This document shows, in pieces, positions 8,193-13,952 of a stretch of DNA of 38,183 nucleotides (positions are counted from its first letter, which is position 1; each line of letters begins with the position of its first letter). The DNA lies in contig JAISCX010000010.1 in NCBI GenBank assembly GCA_031265235.1, positions 1-38,183 on the forward strand, in the 5' to 3' direction. The stretch comes from Rickettsiales bacterium. GTDB lineage: Bacteria > Pseudomonadota > Alphaproteobacteria > Rs-D84. Both the position numbers and the translations under genes were made by a program. Below the pieces are notes generated by a model. The model worked only from the letters and a program-made list of their open reading frames with translations. It ran no database searches and was not told the DNA's origin.

Positions 8193-8696
8193 ATGAAACC
8201 GATTGCTCTTTTTTCCACGCTGGCTGTTATCGCGATTATAATCGCCGCATCATTCGGATTGTCCGTGACGCCGACCGCCCCGATTCACAATCTTCCCGAT
8301 TCGGCGCGGGACATTGCGTTATTCGTGTGTCCTGCGGCGGATTCTGTATTTGATGAAATTGCGCGCGGGCTGATGATGTTCCGCAATCAATTGATGATGG
8401 TTTTCTTTTTCTTTTTCATCTTTTTTCTGGCGTCCCTGGGGTGGTCGGTGTATCAAAACCTTATAAAGGATAAATTTGAAGAAAAGGTTTATAAATTTCC
8501 ATTTTTCCTTGGAAAATCGCTGTTTTGGGCGACAATTATCGTGACTGTATTGATGCATTCGCCGAACAGTTTCAGAACGGTCGGCGTCATGGGCGCGCCG
8601 GGTAAATTTGTTTTGTGCCAATCCAATACTCCGGGGTCAAGGCCGGTACGTGCGAACGCTATAATTGTGCACTCTAAAATTGCTCTTGACAGATAG
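8193..8696 (+). CDS. Small membrane protein of unknown function
   Basis: The 167-residue protein is not recognised. It has three likely membrane helices: residues 4-26 (the first could also be an uncleaved signal), about 68-88 (a phenylalanine-rich stretch, MMVFFFFFIFFLAS) and about 107-125 (SLFWATIIVTVLM). A conserved-looking periplasmic or cytosolic loop with a single Cys lies between helices 1 and 2. The C-terminal 40 residues are basic and polar with one more Cys. The reading frame is open much further upstream (antisense to alaS), but the promoter and the hydrophobic start identify 8193 as the start. No ribosome binding site is visible, in line with a leaderless message. The HU promoter overlaps its 3' end. 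Confidence 0.65.
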   Translation: MKPIALFSTLAVIAIIIAASFGLSVTPTAPIHNLPDSARDIALFVCPAADSVFDEIARGLMMFRNQLMMVFFFFFIFFLASLGWSVYQNLIKDKFEEKVYKFPFFLGKSLFWATIIVTVLMHSPNSFRTVGVMGAPGKFVLCQSNTPGSRPVRANAIIVHSKIALDR

Positions 8697-8715
8697 GTCT
8701 TTTTTTCTTTATTAT
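8686..8715 (+). promoter_or_regulatory. Promoter of the HU gene
   Basis: Consensus TTGACA (8686-8691), 18 nt spacer, TATTAT (8710-8715). The -35 box lies inside the last codons of the preceding gene. The resulting leader is about 50 nt with a ribosome binding site. Confidence 0.6.
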
Positions 8716-8772
8716 TAGATAACCGAAGTATAAAATCGGTTGGAAAACATAACTCTACAAAGGAAGAACATC

Positions 8773-9045
8773 ATGAATAAAGCAGAACTGATTGAAGCGA
8801 TTGCGAACGAAGTTGAAATTTCCAAGGCCGTTGCTGGTGCAACGTTGGATGCGTTCATCAACACTGTTACCAAAGTTTTGAAAAAGAAGGGCGAAGTCCG
8901 CCTGGTTGGTTTCGGAACATTCACAACCGCAAAGCGCAAAGCGACCACAGGCCGCAATCCGCAGACCGGCGCCGCCATAAAAATACCGGCGTCCATCCAG
9001 CCGAAATTCAAAGCCGGCAAAGCTCTGAAAGATACGCTGAATTAA
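8773..9045 (+). CDS. HU family DNA-binding protein
   Basis: Nucleoid-associated histone-like protein of 90 residues, the standard HU length. It begins MNKAELIEAIANEVEISKA, contains the VRLVGFGTFTT turn into the DNA-binding beta arm, and the arm signature GRNPQTGAAIKIPAS with the tip Asn-Pro that intercalates into DNA. The single HU gene in the window suggests a homodimer rather than an alpha/beta heterodimer; other copies outside cannot be excluded. The start at 8773 follows AAAGGAAG with good spacing; the upstream in-frame ATG at 8740 has no such site. It is monocistronic, with its own promoter and terminator. Confidence 0.95.
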   Translation: MNKAELIEAIANEVEISKAVAGATLDAFINTVTKVLKKKGEVRLVGFGTFTTAKRKATTGRNPQTGAAIKIPASIQPKFKAGKALKDTLN

Positions 9046-9046
9046 G

Positions 9047-9068
9047 AAAACCGCCGAAAGGCGGTTTT
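9047..9068 (+). terminator. Rho-independent terminator after HU
   Basis: Stem CCGCC/GGCGG with a GAAA tetraloop, flanked by A- and T-runs (seven T). Confidence 0.9.
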
Positions 9069-9137
9069 TTTATTATAATGTTAAATACGCAATTGCGCTT
9101 TGCGTATTCAACATTATGCATTTTGAAAAAATTCCCC

Positions 9138-9166
9138 TTGCGAAAATATTCTTTTTCATATACGAT
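9138..9166 (+). promoter_or_regulatory. Promoter of the 9196 gene
   Basis: TTGCGA (9138-9143), 17 nt spacer, TACGAT (9161-9166). The leader of about 22 nt includes the ribosome binding site. Confidence 0.45.
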
Positions 9167-9195
9167 AAAGTTGTCAAAACCAAAAGGAAGGAATT

Positions 9196-9627
9196 ATGAC
9201 TAAAAAAACTGTTAAAAAAGTTGTTGCAAAGGCAGCGGCGAAACCGGCGCCCAAAGCGGTTGCCCCAGTGGCGGATTCCGTTTGTAACTGCGGTTGCGCG
9301 TGCGGATGTCGCGGCGGATTCTGGCGTTTTGTGAAAAAGCTGATTATCTTCGCGATTATCTTTGCATTGGGCTTTGCGGCGTGCAAATTCTGCTGCTGCG
9401 GCCATCACGGCATGAAAAAACATATGCGCTTTGCATTTGTCGAAGGATGTCTGGATGTTTCTAAAATAAAGTGCCCGGAAATGTTGCAGAAAGTCATGGC
9501 CGCGAACGCGAATGGCGACGACTGCATCACCAAAGAGGAACTGGCTGTCTGGAAGAAAGCAAAGTTCGCCAACAAGGCTGGGGAAAAAGTTAGTGAAGTT
9601 GATGAAGTAGAAGAAATACGCGACTAG
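9196..9627 (+). CDS. Small cysteine-rich membrane protein with an EF-hand-like loop
   Basis: The 143-residue protein is not recognised as a named family. Order of features: a Lys/Ala/Pro-rich basic N-terminus (1-27) resembling histone-H1-like tails; a dense cysteine cluster CNCGCACGC (30-38); one membrane helix (about 47-63); a second Cys cluster with CCCGHH (66-71); and a soluble tail with the loop NANGDDCITKEE (105-116), whose Asn, Asn, Asp and Glu fall at EF-hand calcium-coordinating positions 1, 3, 5 and 12. The tail ends acidic. The start has the strong site AAGGAAGGA. The Cys/His clusters on both sides of the helix suggest metal binding; this is inference. It has its own promoter and terminator. 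Confidence 0.75.
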   Translation: MTKKTVKKVVAKAAAKPAPKAVAPVADSVCNCGCACGCRGGFWRFVKKLIIFAIIFALGFAACKFCCCGHHGMKKHMRFAFVEGCLDVSKIKCPEMLQKVMAANANGDDCITKEELAVWKKAKFANKAGEKVSEVDEVEEIRD

Positions 9628-9630
9628 TAA

Positions 9631-9656
9631 AAATCCGCCGAAAGGCGGTTTTTTTT
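9631..9656 (+). terminator. Rho-independent terminator
   Basis: The same CCGCC-GAAA-GGCGG stem-loop as after HU (stem 9635-9648), followed by eight T. Confidence 0.9.
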
Positions 9657-9848
9657 ATAATTCCAGCATTTGAAGGAGGGGACGGGTTGACATGGTAGGT
9701 TTGACTTGCGACTACCCAAAACGGCTTAATGGGATTATTGGACGGGAAGAGCCGCGATGGGGCAGATTAAAAGACGTATACCGGGCATAGAATTCAGATA
9801 TACATCAAAAGTTATGAAACTATTTAATGTCTGATTATTTCAAAATGG

Positions 9849-9877
9849 TTGATTTTTAAGTTAGTTTTTCGTATCCT
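9849..9877 (+). promoter_or_regulatory. Promoter of the 9898 gene
   Basis: TTGATT (9849-9854), 17 nt spacer, TATCCT (9872-9877). It is followed by the AGAGGAA ribosome binding site of the next gene. The preceding 9657-9848 interval holds no gene I can support; base composition turns AT-rich here. Confidence 0.4.
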
Positions 9878-9897
9878 TTTTTGAGAGGAAATAGTAA

Positions 9898-10638
9898 ATG
9901 AATCAATCGATTTTGGATAAAGTTTATAAATTGCTAGATTTGCATAAGTCTGGCAAACTTGGCGGAGAAGTTATGCCAGAGGATGAGAATCCGGGACTAG
10001 ATGTTTCTGTGGCAGAAAATTACATCTATTTTACTTTGCCTATGGCATTAAACTATCAACGGAATTCTTATAAACTGTGGGAAGCAGCTAACAAGTCTTA
10101 TAAAGATTCTAAAACGTCGGATATATTTAATCCAACGGCGGTTGTTAAAATGTCAAAAGATGAATTACAGGAAAAGTTGTTGAAATATAAAGTTGCATTA
10201 CAGCCTAACAAACATATTGAAATTTGGCGAACAATATCAAGTACGATAGCGTATGATTTTAGTGGAGATGTTCGTAATTTGTTTATAAAAAATGGTTATG
10301 ATATTAAGCAAATTAAGGATTATGTCTTAGCGCATAAAAAAGATTTTCCATATTTAGGTGGGGCAAAAATTCTTAATTATTGGTTGTATGTTGTGGAGCA
10401 ATATACGGATGCTAAATTTAAGAATCGGAATTTTATTACCGTTGCGCCAGACACGCATGTCATTCAATCAAGCGAAAAATTAGGCTTGATAACTAGCGCC
10501 GAAGCACAAAACCCGAATATTCGCGATGAATTGGCGACAAAATGGCAAAAATTGTTGACAGGCACAGATTTATCGCCGATTGATGCTCATACTCCTATGT
10601 GGCTATGGAGTCGTGGTGGATTCAAATATGAAGTTTGA
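9898..10638 (+). CDS. Uncharacterised protein, possible HhH-type DNA glycosylase fold
   Basis: The 246-residue protein has no signal peptide or membrane helix. Its C-terminal half recalls the HhH-GPD superfamily: a helix-hairpin-helix-like segment FPYLGGAKILNYW (150-162) with a lysine at 157 is followed by APDTHVIQSSEKLGL (183-197), which resembles the VDTHVxRxxxRLG catalytic-aspartate motif of endonuclease III. A terminal segment PIDAHTPMWLWSRGG is Trp-rich. The N-terminal half contains a helical region with NPTAVVKMSKDELQ. The similarity is weak and judged by eye, so base excision repair is only a suggestion. Codon use is AT-rich compared with the HU side, pointing to acquired DNA. It has its own promoter and a strong ribosome binding site. 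Confidence 0.6.
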   Translation: MNQSILDKVYKLLDLHKSGKLGGEVMPEDENPGLDVSVAENYIYFTLPMALNYQRNSYKLWEAANKSYKDSKTSDIFNPTAVVKMSKDELQEKLLKYKVALQPNKHIEIWRTISSTIAYDFSGDVRNLFIKNGYDIKQIKDYVLAHKKDFPYLGGAKILNYWLYVVEQYTDAKFKNRNFITVAPDTHVIQSSEKLGLITSAEAQNPNIRDELATKWQKLLTGTDLSPIDAHTPMWLWSRGGFKYEV

Positions 10639-10695
10639 TAAAAATCCGACATATATCGGACATAGAAATCTCGTCCATCAAATAAATCATCCGCA

Positions 10696-10726
10696 AGCCC
10701 AATCAACCTGCGGGGTTTGGCTTTTC
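10696..10726 (+). terminator. Possible terminator after the 9898 gene
   Basis: AAGCCCAA pairs imperfectly with TTTGGCTT and is followed by a short T-run; the inner sequence also has CCGCA/TGCGG pairing. A weaker candidate than the others. Confidence 0.3.
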
Positions 10727-10776
10727 GCCGGAACTATTTTTTATAATGCTAAATTCGCTCTTTGCTCGTTTTTTAT

Positions 10777-10805
10777 TTGACATCATATTTTAATTATGTC
10801 AAAAT
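10777..10805 (+). promoter_or_regulatory. Promoter of tRNA-Lys
   Basis: TTGACA (10777-10782), 17 nt spacer, CAAAAT (10800-10805), 10 nt before the tRNA. TTGACAT and ATGTCAA (10796-10802) form an inverted repeat across the spacer. Confidence 0.4.
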
Positions 10806-10815
10806 CCGCTACATC

Positions 10816-10891
10816 GGAGTTGTAGCTCAGTTGGTAGAGCAAGTGACTTTTAATCACTGGGTCCAGGGTTCGAATCCCTGCAACTCCACCA
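10816..10891 (+). tRNA. tRNA-Lys (anticodon UUU)
   Basis: A complete cloverleaf: acceptor GGAGTTG/CAACTCC, D stem GCTC/GAGC, anticodon stem AGTGA/TCACT with loop CTTTTAA (anticodon TTT), T stem CAGGG/CCCTG with loop TTCGAAT, discriminator A and an encoded CCA. Its last 18 bases recur at 11047-11064, so it has probably served as an integration target. Confidence 0.97.
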
Positions 10892-10895
10892 GGAT

Positions 10896-10926
10896 ATATG
10901 GCCGCCGCAAGGCGGTCATATTTTTT
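10896..10926 (+). terminator. Rho-independent terminator after tRNA-Lys
   Basis: CCGCC-GCAA-GGCGG core extended outward by ATATG/CATAT pairing, followed by a T-run. Another GNRA-loop terminator. Confidence 0.85.
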
Positions 10927-11046
10927 GTTGGTGCTGTTGGGATTTGAACCCGATAGAGCCGCGAAGCGGCGAGGGGTTCGCGTACGAGTTGGCGTGCGCA
11001 AACAAGGCGCATGCCTTACGAGTGCTAGCGAGCAGCGCGAGCAGCC

Positions 11047-11064
11047 ATCCCTGCAACTCCACCA
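11047..11064 (+). repeat. Direct repeat of the tRNA-Lys 3' end (att-like scar)
   Basis: ATCCCTGCAACTCCACCA is identical to the last 18 bases of tRNA-Lys (10874-10891), including the CCA. The two copies lie 173 bp apart, start to start. Such duplications arise when an integrase uses a tRNA 3' end as attB. The DNA between the copies contains the tRNA terminator, a GCCGC/GCGGC hairpin, and, on the minus strand at about 10930-10955, a T-arm-like GGGTTCAAATCCC followed by a shortened acceptor end, which looks like a decayed tRNA fragment. Confidence 0.75.
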
Positions 11065-11108
11065 AGACTCTGCGAGAGGTATAATTTCTCGCGTAGATTG
11101 AAGATTGT

Positions 11109-11130
11109 CCCGCAGTTCTGCGGGATTTTT
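11109..11130 (+). terminator. Rho-independent terminator
   Basis: Perfect stem CCCGCAG/CTGCGGG with a 2-nt TT spacer in the loop, followed by ATTTTT. No gene is seen directly upstream; it may serve the tRNA region or be left over from an excised element. Confidence 0.65.
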
Positions 11131-11211
11131 ATGCCATGACTGCGGTATGGCTCCGATGCTTGCGATTCTTGGCGCATATATACCCCTTTCTATGTAATGG
11201 CCGTTTTGACC

Positions 11212-11267
11212 GAGTCACACTTCCAAAATCCGCAGGAAGCGGCGCCATTCTGCCAAGTGTGTGACTC
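11212..11267. repeat. Inverted repeat in a 348-bp gene-free stretch
   Basis: GAGTCACACTT (11212-11222) pairs with AAGTGTGTGACTC (11255-11267) with a 2-nt bulge; the loop contains GGCGCC. It lies in 11131-11478, a stretch with no gene I can support. The rest of that stretch becomes very AT-rich towards the next gene. Confidence 0.55.
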
Positions 11268-11426
11268 TGGGCCACGCGCAGAATATCGATGTTTTTAATT
11301 GTATTGATTTTTTAGGCGATAGTTGAAATATGCATATGCCGTCTGAGATAAATTAATTCTACACAGGCTAATTTCTCTCATGATCATCGGCATTTTGATA
11401 AAAAGTATGATTTTTTCAGAAAATGC

Positions 11427-11454
11427 TGGATTTTTGGATATTTTGATCTAGAAT
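11427..11454 (+). promoter_or_regulatory. Possible promoter of the ASCH-ITPase-kinase operon
   Basis: A good -10 box TAGAAT (11449-11454) with only a weak -35 candidate TGGATT (11427-11432), 16 nt apart. The leader to the ATG at 11479 would be about 18 nt and holds AAAGGTGA. Confidence 0.35.
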
Positions 11455-11478
11455 TGTGGAAATAATTAAAGGTGAACA

Positions 11479-11799
11479 ATGGTTATTCACCATGAATCTA
11501 TAATTGATAAAGACTCTTTCGATTTAATTAAGTCTGGTGCGAAACACCTCAAATTTTACCTAGATGATTCTAAGCGTCAAGGCTTGAAATCTGGCAATCT
11601 TATTAAATATACAAACAAAGAAACTGCTGAAACTATGATTATTTCTGTAAAACAGATAATAAAGGCGGAAAGTTCAGATATTCTTGCTAGAAAGTTAGGT
11701 CTTGATAGAGAACAGGTTATATACATAAACAGCTGGTTTTCAGCAAAAGACCAAGAAAAACATGGATTATTGGCCGTTCAGATAGAAAAGGAAGCATAA
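11479..11799 (+). CDS. ASCH/PUA-like domain protein
   Basis: A 106-residue single-domain protein. Its layout matches the ASCH fold: an N-terminal segment FDLIKSGAKHLKFYLDDSKR resembling the G-K-x-x-E-x-R signature, then LKSGNLIKYTN (the GDxI-type strand), a strand-rich middle with ISVKQII, and a helix SSDILARKLGL. ASCH proteins bind RNA or modified nucleosides; YqfB, for example, hydrolyses N4-acetylcytidine. The canonical Glu-Arg pair is not clearly conserved here, so the activity is open. The ribosome binding site AAAGGTGA lies about 5 nt before the ATG. Its stop overlaps the start of the ITPase-like gene as TAATG, showing translational coupling. Confidence 0.65.
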   Translation: MVIHHESIIDKDSFDLIKSGAKHLKFYLDDSKRQGLKSGNLIKYTNKETAETMIISVKQIIKAESSDILARKLGLDREQVIYINSWFSAKDQEKHGLLAVQIEKEA

Positions 11800-12392
11800 T
11801 GAAAGTACATTTTATTACATCAAATACAGGAAAGGCAAAGACGCTGCAAAGCTATTTTGAATCCAAGGGACGTTCTGATATCGAAATTGTACCGACCAAT
11901 CTGGACTTAATAGAACCGCAGGCAGATACGGTTGCCGAAGTGTCATTATTCAAGGCGCGTCAGGCATTTGAACAGTTAAGAGAGCCCGTGTTGGTAGAAG
12001 ATGGTGGTTTTGCTATTGAGGTTTTAAAAGGCTTTCCGGGTGTTTATACAAAGTATTCAAATAAGACGCTTGGTGCCGATGGTATCATAAAACTGATGGA
12101 CGGAGTATCTAATAGGAACGCAAAGTTTGTAAGCACGGCTACCTATATAGATGTTAACGGGAAAGAACATCAATTTCATCGCAAAGGCGGCGAAGTATCA
12201 ATCGCAGAAACGGTTAGCTCTGTGGATTCGCCGCTTGCTTGGTCTGTCCTGTGGAAAATAGTTTGGATTGAAAGATTTCAAAAGGTAATGGCCGAAATGA
12301 CCGAAGAAGAAGTTAATCAATATTATTCTGGTGGGAAATCAGAGGGAAGCCTGAATATATTCGTGGATTGGTTTATGGAGAACAACAGCTAA
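11799..12392 (+). CDS. Non-canonical purine NTP pyrophosphatase (Ham1/RdgB family)
   Basis: ITPase-fold enzyme, 197 residues, expected to hydrolyse deaminated or otherwise altered purine nucleoside triphosphates to monophosphates and so keep them out of nucleic acids. Motifs: TSNTGKAK at 7-14 (triphosphate binding), VEDGGF at 66-71 with the catalytic acidic pair, and GFPGVYTKYSN at 78-88. The canonical C-terminal motif (SHR-type) is not obvious: the tail reads YYSGGKSEGSLNIFVDWF, so substrate range may differ from housekeeping RdgB. It is coupled by TAATG overlaps to both neighbours. Its AT-rich codon use and location in the island suggest an accessory, transferred copy. Confidence 0.85.
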   Translation: MKVHFITSNTGKAKTLQSYFESKGRSDIEIVPTNLDLIEPQADTVAEVSLFKARQAFEQLREPVLVEDGGFAIEVLKGFPGVYTKYSNKTLGADGIIKLMDGVSNRNAKFVSTATYIDVNGKEHQFHRKGGEVSIAETVSSVDSPLAWSVLWKIVWIERFQKVMAEMTEEEVNQYYSGGKSEGSLNIFVDWFMENNS

Positions 12393-12622
12393 TGAATCCT
12401 TGGTTAATATTCATCATAGGCACTTCTTGTAGCGGTAAGAGCTCTTTTATAAGGGCAATAAATACTGATGATTATATTTGCTTGGACGATGCAAAACCTT
12501 TGTATAGAAAACCAGCAGATTTCTGGTGTGTTCGCATGATTAATAAGGTAAATTTAACCAATAAAATGCACAATTTTCCCTGTAAATACCCTGTATTTAT
12601 GAATTCAGGTATGGGAAATTAG
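12392..12622 (+). CDS. Truncated P-loop kinase-like protein (probable remnant)
   Basis: The 76-residue product opens with a Walker A loop GTSCSGKSS (9-17) directly after a short hydrophobic strand, as in small nucleotide or antibiotic kinases of the chloramphenicol phosphotransferase/AAA_33 type, and continues with a DDYICLDDAKPL segment. Such kinases usually run to about 170-200 residues; here the homologous part fades after about 50 residues and a stop follows, with a terminator 33 bp later. The gene is therefore probably a 3'-truncated remnant, although the start is intact and coupled by TAATG to the ITPase-like gene. Confidence 0.55.
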   Translation: MNPWLIFIIGTSCSGKSSFIRAINTDDYICLDDAKPLYRKPADFWCVRMINKVNLTNKMHNFPCKYPVFMNSGMGN

Positions 12623-12654
12623 CGAACAGAATACCGACCCACCAAGACAATAGT

Positions 12655-12684
12655 GGCTTTCAGAGAAATTTGAAAGCCATTTTT
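12655..12684 (+). terminator. Rho-independent terminator of the ASCH-ITPase-kinase operon
   Basis: Perfect stem GGCTTTCA (12655-12662) / TGAAAGCC (12671-12678) followed by ATTTTTT. Confidence 0.85.
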
Positions 12685-12734
12685 TATATCAAAATTCTGT
12701 CTATATTGGATTTTTCCGTCTGTATTTTTACATC

Positions 12735-12763
12735 AGAGCAAATGACATTTAGTCATTTGCTCT
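12735..12763. promoter_or_regulatory. Perfect 12-bp palindrome upstream of the 12810 promoter (candidate operator)
   Basis: AGAGCAAATGAC (12735-12746) and GTCATTTGCTCT (12752-12763) are perfect reverse complements with a 5-nt spacer. The palindrome ends 12 bp before the -35 box of the next gene. There is no T-run, so a protein-binding site is more likely than a terminator. Confidence 0.55.
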
Positions 12764-12775
12764 AAGTGATTTATG

Positions 12776-12803
12776 TTGACAAAAGCTATAATTGTATTAT
12801 GAT
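12776..12803 (+). promoter_or_regulatory. Promoter of the 12810 gene
   Basis: Consensus TTGACA (12776-12781), 16 nt spacer, TATGAT (12798-12803). Only 6 nt separate the -10 box from the ATG at 12810, predicting a leaderless mRNA. Confidence 0.6.
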
Positions 12804-12809
12804 TGTGCC

Positions 12810-13952
12810 ATGAAAACGGTTTATGATATTATAAAAAAACAAAATGGCGAGACATTCGCCAGAACCATTCGAAATTTTGATAATGGTATTTTTGATGTTG
12901 AAAATTTACCAGAAATTGTGAGATTTGCAGGTCGTGATGCAAAACCGCTATTGCCATATTTGAATTCCTTAAAAGATATAAAAGACATCAATGAGAAGTC
13001 TACCAAGAATCCGTTCGATTTATTAGATAAAGCGGGATACAATGCTTTTCATGCCGATACATTAAAAAAGCAAAATTCAATTAAAATATATTTTGAAAAT
13101 GGCGAAGAAATTTGTACATTTAACGACCCAACAAGATTTGAGCGTTATTATATTATAAATGCTGTAAAACATGATGTTGAAACGATTTTACGAAAAAACT
13201 TTATAAATCCATCACGTGAAGATGCATACGGAACGTCCGTGATATCAATACAAATTATAAAAACTGGCGGGTCTATATCAATAAAAAACAGATATAACCA
13301 TATTGTCCAGTCTTGTGATAATACATTTAATAGCAATCCTGATAATATATATCCCGGATTATCAGCCGCAATCAAAGGTTATTTTAATGTAGATTTTACA
13401 ACTGGGAATGTCAGGCCTCCGGATGGTTTTTTGCTGATAGGCGACCAGATTGTTAGATATAACCATGAAATAAACGCCACATATTATGGCGATGGATTTG
13501 TCGTCAAAGATTTTAAAATCATCAAATTGAATCCCGGCCATCAAATGGTGTTGGATTATTTTATATTTGATACAAAAGAAGAAGATGACGAAAAACGAAT
13601 AAAACAGATTGATAAAGATTTTAAAGATAGTTTTCTTGATATATTCAAAGCAGAAATAAAAGATGAAAAGACATCTGTTGCGATAAATACAGCAGGGAAT
13701 AAATGTATCAAAGTTGGCAATCGTATAATAGTAGAGACAAAAAATAGTCAGATCATATCCGCATCGTTTGAAAAATCTAAAATGGTTGGTCCAAATTTTT
13801 TATGTCGTAACGAGGCAATGATCGATTTGTCGATCCCAAATGTTTCAAATATATTAGGTTCATTAAACATACTAGAAAACAACGGATTTATGGCGGGTAA
13901 ATTATATTATGACCATGCAATGAAGTTACGCAAAGAATGTCAGGGGAAATAA
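12810..13952 (+). CDS. Uncharacterised protein, first gene of a two-gene island module
   Basis: The 380-residue protein has no signal peptide or membrane helix. I do not know a named domain in it. The N-terminal part contains LPEIVRFAGRDAKPLLPYL (about 32-50) and LLDKAGYNAFHADTLKKQN (about 70-88); the middle contains a strand-rich block with GTSVISIQI and SISIKNRYNH, then PDNIYPGLSAAIKGYFNVDF. From memory this middle block recurs in uncharacterised proteins of gut bacteria of other phyla, which would fit horizontal transfer; unverified. The charged segment EEDDEKRIKQIDKDFKD (about 250-266) separates it from a C-terminal beta-rich region ending with FMAGKLYYDHAMKLRKE. The start at 12810 is chosen from the promoter position; a TTG 18 nt upstream is unlikely. 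The stop overlaps the next ATG as TAATG. Confidence 0.75.
   Translation: MKTVYDIIKKQNGETFARTIRNFDNGIFDVENLPEIVRFAGRDAKPLLPYLNSLKDIKDINEKSTKNPFDLLDKAGYNAFHADTLKKQNSIKIYFENGEEICTFNDPTRFERYYIINAVKHDVETILRKNFINPSREDAYGTSVISIQIIKTGGSISIKNRYNHIVQSCDNTFNSNPDNIYPGLSAAIKGYFNVDFTTGNVRPPDGFLLIGDQIVRYNHEINATYYGDGFVVKDFKIIKLNPGHQMVLDYFIFDTKEEDDEKRIKQIDKDFKDSFLDIFKAEIKDEKTSVAINTAGNKCIKVGNRIIVETKNSQIISASFEKSKMVGPNFLCRNEAMIDLSIPNVSNILGSLNILENNGFMAGKLYYDHAMKLRKECQGK

Noticed and set aside
9657-9848. 32-codon frame starting near 9692
   Set aside because: Short, without a ribosome binding site and without any recognisable pattern.
10783-11001. Short minus-strand open frame across tRNA-Lys
   Set aside because: Its translation is the typical spurious product of an antisense tRNA.
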